DNA of 28,913 nucleotides from CAZLQF01 sp964561545 (lineage in GTDB: Bacteria > Bacteroidota > Bacteroidia > CAILMK01 > CAYYUA01): positions 1 to 28,913 of the forward strand of contig CAZLQF010000031.1 of the NCBI GenBank assembly GCA_964561545.1, read 5' to 3'. The notes below the pieces were generated by a model. It saw nothing but the letters and a program-made list of their open reading frames with translations, searched no databases and was not told where the DNA came from. Below, in pieces: positions 26,158 through 28,913 of this stretch (position 1 is the stretch's first letter; each line of letters starts with the position of its first letter). The position numbers were made by a program, and so were the translations under genes.

Positions 26158-26267
26158 TTAAAAAATATGCCGGATATACAAGGCTGCACCATCACCTCAA
26201 AAACCTGTTCATCGAAATATGTTGTAAGCAGGCTTCCGATCGATACTTACATTAATAGGTACTTCTT
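26158..26267 (-). pseudogene. truncated copy of the 3' end of the barrel gene
   Basis: These 110 bases align without large gaps to 25520-25629, the last third-or-less of the intact barrel gene, at roughly 80% identity (for example CAAGGCTGCACCATCACC is shared exactly). The rest of the gene is absent and the frame is not preserved. It is most simply a decayed tandem duplicate. An apparent plus-strand frame across the region (26002-26289) is antisense to it. Confidence 0.75.
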
Positions 26268-26506
26268 AAGTGTAATGGATCTTTCATGATTACATTCTTG
26301 TTTTTATTATCAAATACACTTCTTTTGTTATCAGGTAATCCTAAACCCGACTTAAGCAGTTATCATCGTTTTTGAGAAATACCTTCCAATAATTCAACTA
26401 CCCCCCAAATCAACTGCTTCAAATTGAACACTCAATGTATTAAGCGCTTCTTTCACCGTCAACTTACACAGAAGGCTAACCATGTATTTCATACCAGCAC
26501 TGTCCG

Positions 26507-26860
26507 CTAAAAAAAAAATGATTGGTATTTGTTAAACAGGTGCTGGTAAATACGCTCAAATACAGCACTTGGCCTCGATTGATAGCTATCACTAATGGTA
26601 CTAAGTTTGGCAGACCTTTTTAGGCCTACATGATTGAGTTTATGCTGCCAGGCTACCAAGCCAGAAGTACCCTCACGCAGGGACCTGCAATCGTTGAGAA
26701 CAGCATAAAGCATTGTTTCCAGATGATCCTATGACCTAAAGGATTTGCAATAAGTATTAGCGCCGAAATCGCTGGCAATCCTGCTTATATCCTGCTTTGA
26801 AATAAAATTAAGAATTTGAGAGAGAATGAGCTGTCCGTTAAAATTATTAAATTTGCTTAT
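26507..26860 (-). mobile_element. dead IS4-family transposase fragment (DUF4372-type N-terminus)
   Basis: The minus strand reads 'SKFNNFNGQLILSQILNFIS', then '...YCKSFRS', a stop, 'DHLETMLYAVLNDCRSLREG', and 'LNHVGLKRSAKLSTISDSYQ' with 'VFERIYQHLFNKYQ'. This is the N-terminal domain of IS4-type transposases found in Bacteroidota. Lesions: the start is ATA (26858-26860) where ATG is expected; there is a TAG at 26729-26731 in place of a conserved Trp; and the frame is lost at a run of ten A (plus strand) near 26509-26518. The catalytic DDE part is missing altogether and no terminal repeats are visible, so it cannot move by itself. Confidence 0.8.
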
Positions 26861-26880
26861 AGTAGAAATTTGTTTGATTC

Positions 26881-26899
26881 AATCGCTAAATTAGCGATT
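26881..26899. repeat. 19-bp palindrome
   Basis: AATCGCTAAATTAGCGATT is a perfect 9+1+9 inverted repeat. It lies directly before a terminator-like hairpin and after the transposase remnant. It could be a protein-binding site or part of a lost element's end. Confidence 0.5.
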
Positions 26900-26900
26900 C

Positions 26901-26932
26901 AGAGCTGGGGGCTCAAATCCCGGCTCTTTTTT
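26901..26932 (+). terminator. terminator-like hairpin with T-run
   Basis: AGAGCTGGG (26901-26909) pairs with CCCGGCTCT (26919-26927) with one G-T pair and a 9-base loop, followed by TTTTT. It has the form of an intrinsic terminator for plus-strand transcription, but no intact plus-strand gene lies upstream; it may be a leftover. The loop text GCTCAAATCC recalls a tRNA T-arm, but a T-stem does not fold properly and no other tRNA parts are present. Confidence 0.5.
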
Positions 26933-26940
26933 CTCCAGAC

Positions 26941-27268
26941 AATGGTGATTATAATACGGAAGACCTGAAAAAGTTTGGGAAAGTTGCTGAATGGAATGAA
27001 GAACTGGCAAACCAATTCTTCAGCTACTATGAGGAAGTTTTAAGCAAGGCGCTTTGACAGAGCGAGAAAAGGTTTTAATAGCATTGGCTGTTTCCTATGC
27101 CATTTAATGTCCTTATAGCATTGATGCTTATACTTTAGGCTTTATGTAGAAAGGCGCAGATGAAAAAAAATAATGGAGGCCGTTCACATAGCTTCTGCCA
27201 TTAGGGATTGAGCCTCCCTTGTACATGGCGTGCCATTGATGAACAAGGCGAAGAAAATTTCCATGTAA
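26941..27268 (+). pseudogene. arsenosugar-cluster AhpD/peroxidase-like protein, pseudogene
   Basis: Conceptual translation gives 'NGDYNTEDLKKFGKVAEWNE', 'ELANQFFSYYEEVL', 'LTEREKVLIALAVSYAI', 'CPYSIDAYTLGFM', 'IMEAVHIASAIRD' and 'ASLVHGVPLMNKAKKISM'. This is the carboxymuconolactone decarboxylase/AhpD-like protein that accompanies arsS in arsenosugar gene clusters. It is dead: there is no in-frame start, two frameshifts (near 27048 and in the A-run near 27162-27169), and stops at 27105-27107, 27147-27149 and 27209-27211. The redox pair CPYC has become CPYS. It lies 33 bases before the arsS remnant, in the same order and strand as expected for the operon. Confidence 0.85.
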
Positions 27269-27301
27269 CGTTGATTTTTACTCATTAAAAAGGCTGAAAA
27301 A

Positions 27302-28337
27302 ATGACGAAATCGCTAAAAGCACAAGACAAGACTGTTTCAAATACTGATTATTAAAAGTCTGTTTTAGAAGGTGAACCTTTTGAAAACGGGGAGCTAAAA
27401 CGATTTGAGCATAAATTACAGGAAATGGTGGATTACCCATTCAAACTCATAGGTATTGAAATTTTCCAGGTAAGCGTGGGGTATATGTGTATCCAAACCT
27501 GTAAACATTGTCAGGTGGATGCTAGTCCGGACTGTAAAGAAATTATGACGAATGAAAACTTGCAAACTTGTCTTGATATCCTGGAAAAAAATTCCATTCC
27601 TACATTGGATTTGACAGGTGGAGCACCAGCAATGCACCCCCATTTCCGGTGGTTTGTATCCGAAGCAAAAAAGCGAGATGTTGAAGAAGTCATCGTCCGG
27701 TCTAACCCCATTATCCTGGCTAATAAAAAATATCATGATCCTCCGGAGTTTTCCGAGACCATCAAGTTAAAGTGGGGGCTTCTTTACCTTACTAACAACC
27801 AGAAAAAACGGACCGGCAACGAGGGAAGGGGTTTTTGATCTGTCTATAAGGGCCTTACGCATGCTCAACAAGGTCGGTTATGGAATGGATGATACTGATT
27901 TGGTCATTGATTTGGTATACAATCCTTCCGGAGCTTTTCTTCCGGGTGATCAGGATTCTTTAGAACAAGATTTTAAAACCCGGCTTTATGAGGATTATGG
28001 TATTCGATTCAATAACCTGATGACCATTACTAACCTACCCATTAGCCGTTTACTGGATTTTCTATTCGCCAATGACAACTATGAGGAATATATGGAAAAA
28101 CTTGTCAATGCATTCAATCCAGCGGCTCTTAAAGGTTTGATGCGCTGAAATACCATTTCTGTTTACTGGGATGGGCGTTGGTATGATTGTGATTTTAATC
28201 AAATGCTGGATATTCCTGTTGATGAGCAAGCACCCCAATATATTAGCCAATTTGATCTGAATCAGCTAAATAACTGCGAAATCAAGGTTAGCCAACATTG
28301 TTTTGGTTGCACAGCCGGTTCTGGTTCAAGTTGTTAA
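27302..28337 (+). pseudogene. arsS: arsenosugar biosynthesis radical SAM protein ArsS, pseudogene
   Basis: The parts of ArsS are recognisable in order over about 340 codons. After 'MTKSLKAQDKTVSNTDY' comes a stop at 27353-27355, then in the same frame 'QVSVGYMCIQTCKHCQVDAS' with the radical SAM CxxxCxxC cluster motif, and 'LDLTGGAPAMHPHFRWFVSE'. Frame is lost near 27772 and again near 27825. It resumes with 'ALRMLNKVGYGMDDTDLVID', 'YNPSGAFLPGDQDSLEQDF' and 'NLPISRLLDFLF' up to a TGA at 28146-28148, then 'NTISVYWDGRWYDCDFNQML' and 'HCFGCTAGSGSSC' to the natural stop. ArsS acts on methylated arsenic in arsenosugar synthesis; no arsM partner is in the window. At least two stops and two frameshifts make it inactive. 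Confidence 0.9.
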
Positions 28338-28384
28338 GGTGCCCCCAATTAAGGGAGAGTAGACTAATGAGGTATAGGGATAAA

Positions 28385-28845
28385 ATGCTGAAATTGAATT
28401 TACCAGCTTATGATTACACCCTGAAAAAGGCGGGTAATGATCTCCATATTTATGACCCTTTAAGGAAAAAATACCTTTTGCTTACGCCTGAAGAATGGGT
28501 AAGGCAACATTTCCTACATTATTTACGAAATACCAAAGCGGTTCCGGGTAAACTTATTAAGCAAGAAGCTTCTGTTAATTACCATGGATTAACCAAATGG
28601 CGGATATTTTGGTCTATAGCCGCGTTATGGCACCTTTACTCTTAGTAGAATGTAAAGCAAGTACTGAGAAGTTAAATGAGGCGGTTGTTGGCTAAATGTT
28701 AACCTATAATGCCCCTTTACAAGTGACATTTCTGGGTGTTACTAAAGGTCTGAGGCATTTTTATGCCCGTCAAAAAAAGGAGGGAGGATATCAATTGATT
28801 CAGGATCTGCCTCTATATGAAGGTATGGAAAAGAGAAAACCTTAA
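28385..28845 (+). pseudogene. type I restriction R-subunit N-terminal-like protein, pseudogene
   Basis: The first part, 'MLKLNLPAYDYTLKKAGNDL' and 'HIYDPLRKKYLLLTPEEWVRQHF' (in pieces), is the start of the small HsdR N-terminal-domain proteins common in Bacteroidota, where it is usually a free-standing chromosomal gene of about 150 residues. Near 28598 the frame shifts; the shifted frame gives 'ADILVYSRVMAPLLLVECKA', which carries the D...ExK nuclease-fold motif. It is then cut by a TAA at 28693-28695 and continues 'MLTYNAPLQVTFLGVTKGL' to a final stop at 28843-28845. One frameshift and one nonsense codon show that it is broken. No hsdM or hsdS gene is near, so it is not a restriction system. 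The last 68 bases of the window show nothing further. Confidence 0.82.
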
Positions 28846-28913
28846 GCTTGTCGGATATGCGATTTGATTATTGGCTTTTTTAAAAATTTAAAGGTTGCCT
28901 TTGCTTTTCACGC

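Noticed and set aside
26002..26289. 95-codon plus-strand frame
   Set aside because: Its second half is antisense to the decayed copy of the barrel gene, so the open frame is most likely accidental.
26891..26932. Possible tRNA 3' half (GCTCAAATCC text)
   Set aside because: The T-stem does not pair over five positions and there is no D-arm, anticodon arm or matching 5' acceptor strand. It folds better as a simple terminator-like hairpin.

Overview
The window looks like chromosomal DNA from a Bacteroidota bacterium, probably of the Cytophagales type. The evidence is its low GC content, the repeated TAnnTTTG -7 promoter motif in front of several genes, lipoproteins with short lipoboxes, outer-membrane barrel proteins, and a housekeeping gene set of Bacteroidota character. 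I saw no intact rRNA or tRNA gene, no CRISPR array and no intact mobile element.

Left part (1-7251). There are two minus-strand lipoprotein genes: a DUF6265-like small lipoprotein and an LVIVD beta-propeller. Next comes a plus-strand exported barrel-like gene broken by one apparent frameshift, then a minus-strand polysaccharide deacetylase. A plus-strand run follows: a 2-oxo acid dehydrogenase E2 subunit closed by a good intrinsic terminator, thymidylate kinase, and a small membrane protein.

Middle part (7812-19599). This is a mostly minus-strand housekeeping block: Pcm repair methyltransferase, an RsmB-like rRNA m5C methyltransferase, a type 1 periplasmic-binding lipoprotein, GMP synthase (these last three tightly coupled in the order guaA > lipoprotein > methyltransferase), valyl-tRNA synthetase, and a Sfp-type phosphopantetheinyl transferase. 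Plus-strand genes for a WD40 protein and dCTP deaminase follow, then a minus-strand ICMT-like membrane methyltransferase and an EVE-domain protein.

Right part (19600-24389). After a decayed, unidentified minus-strand gene comes a complete ferric-iron ABC transporter operon. It has a FutA/FbpA-type lipoprotein with four visible candidate iron-ligand tyrosines, a fused double permease, and an ATPase overlapping the permease gene. It has a well-spaced promoter, and a stem-loop lies between the binding protein and the permease.

Far right (24390-28913). This stretch is largely a gene graveyard. It holds IS-end-like tandem 30-bp repeats, an AT-rich block, one intact small barrel protein with a truncated copy of its own 3' end beside it, a dead IS4-type transposase, and then three consecutive pseudogenes. 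Two of these are recognisable arsenosugar-cluster genes (an AhpD-like peroxidase-family gene and the radical SAM gene arsS). The third is a type I restriction R-subunit N-terminal-like gene. The decaying arsenosugar locus is the most notable item in the window. I did not find convincing evidence of a wholly new functional system.
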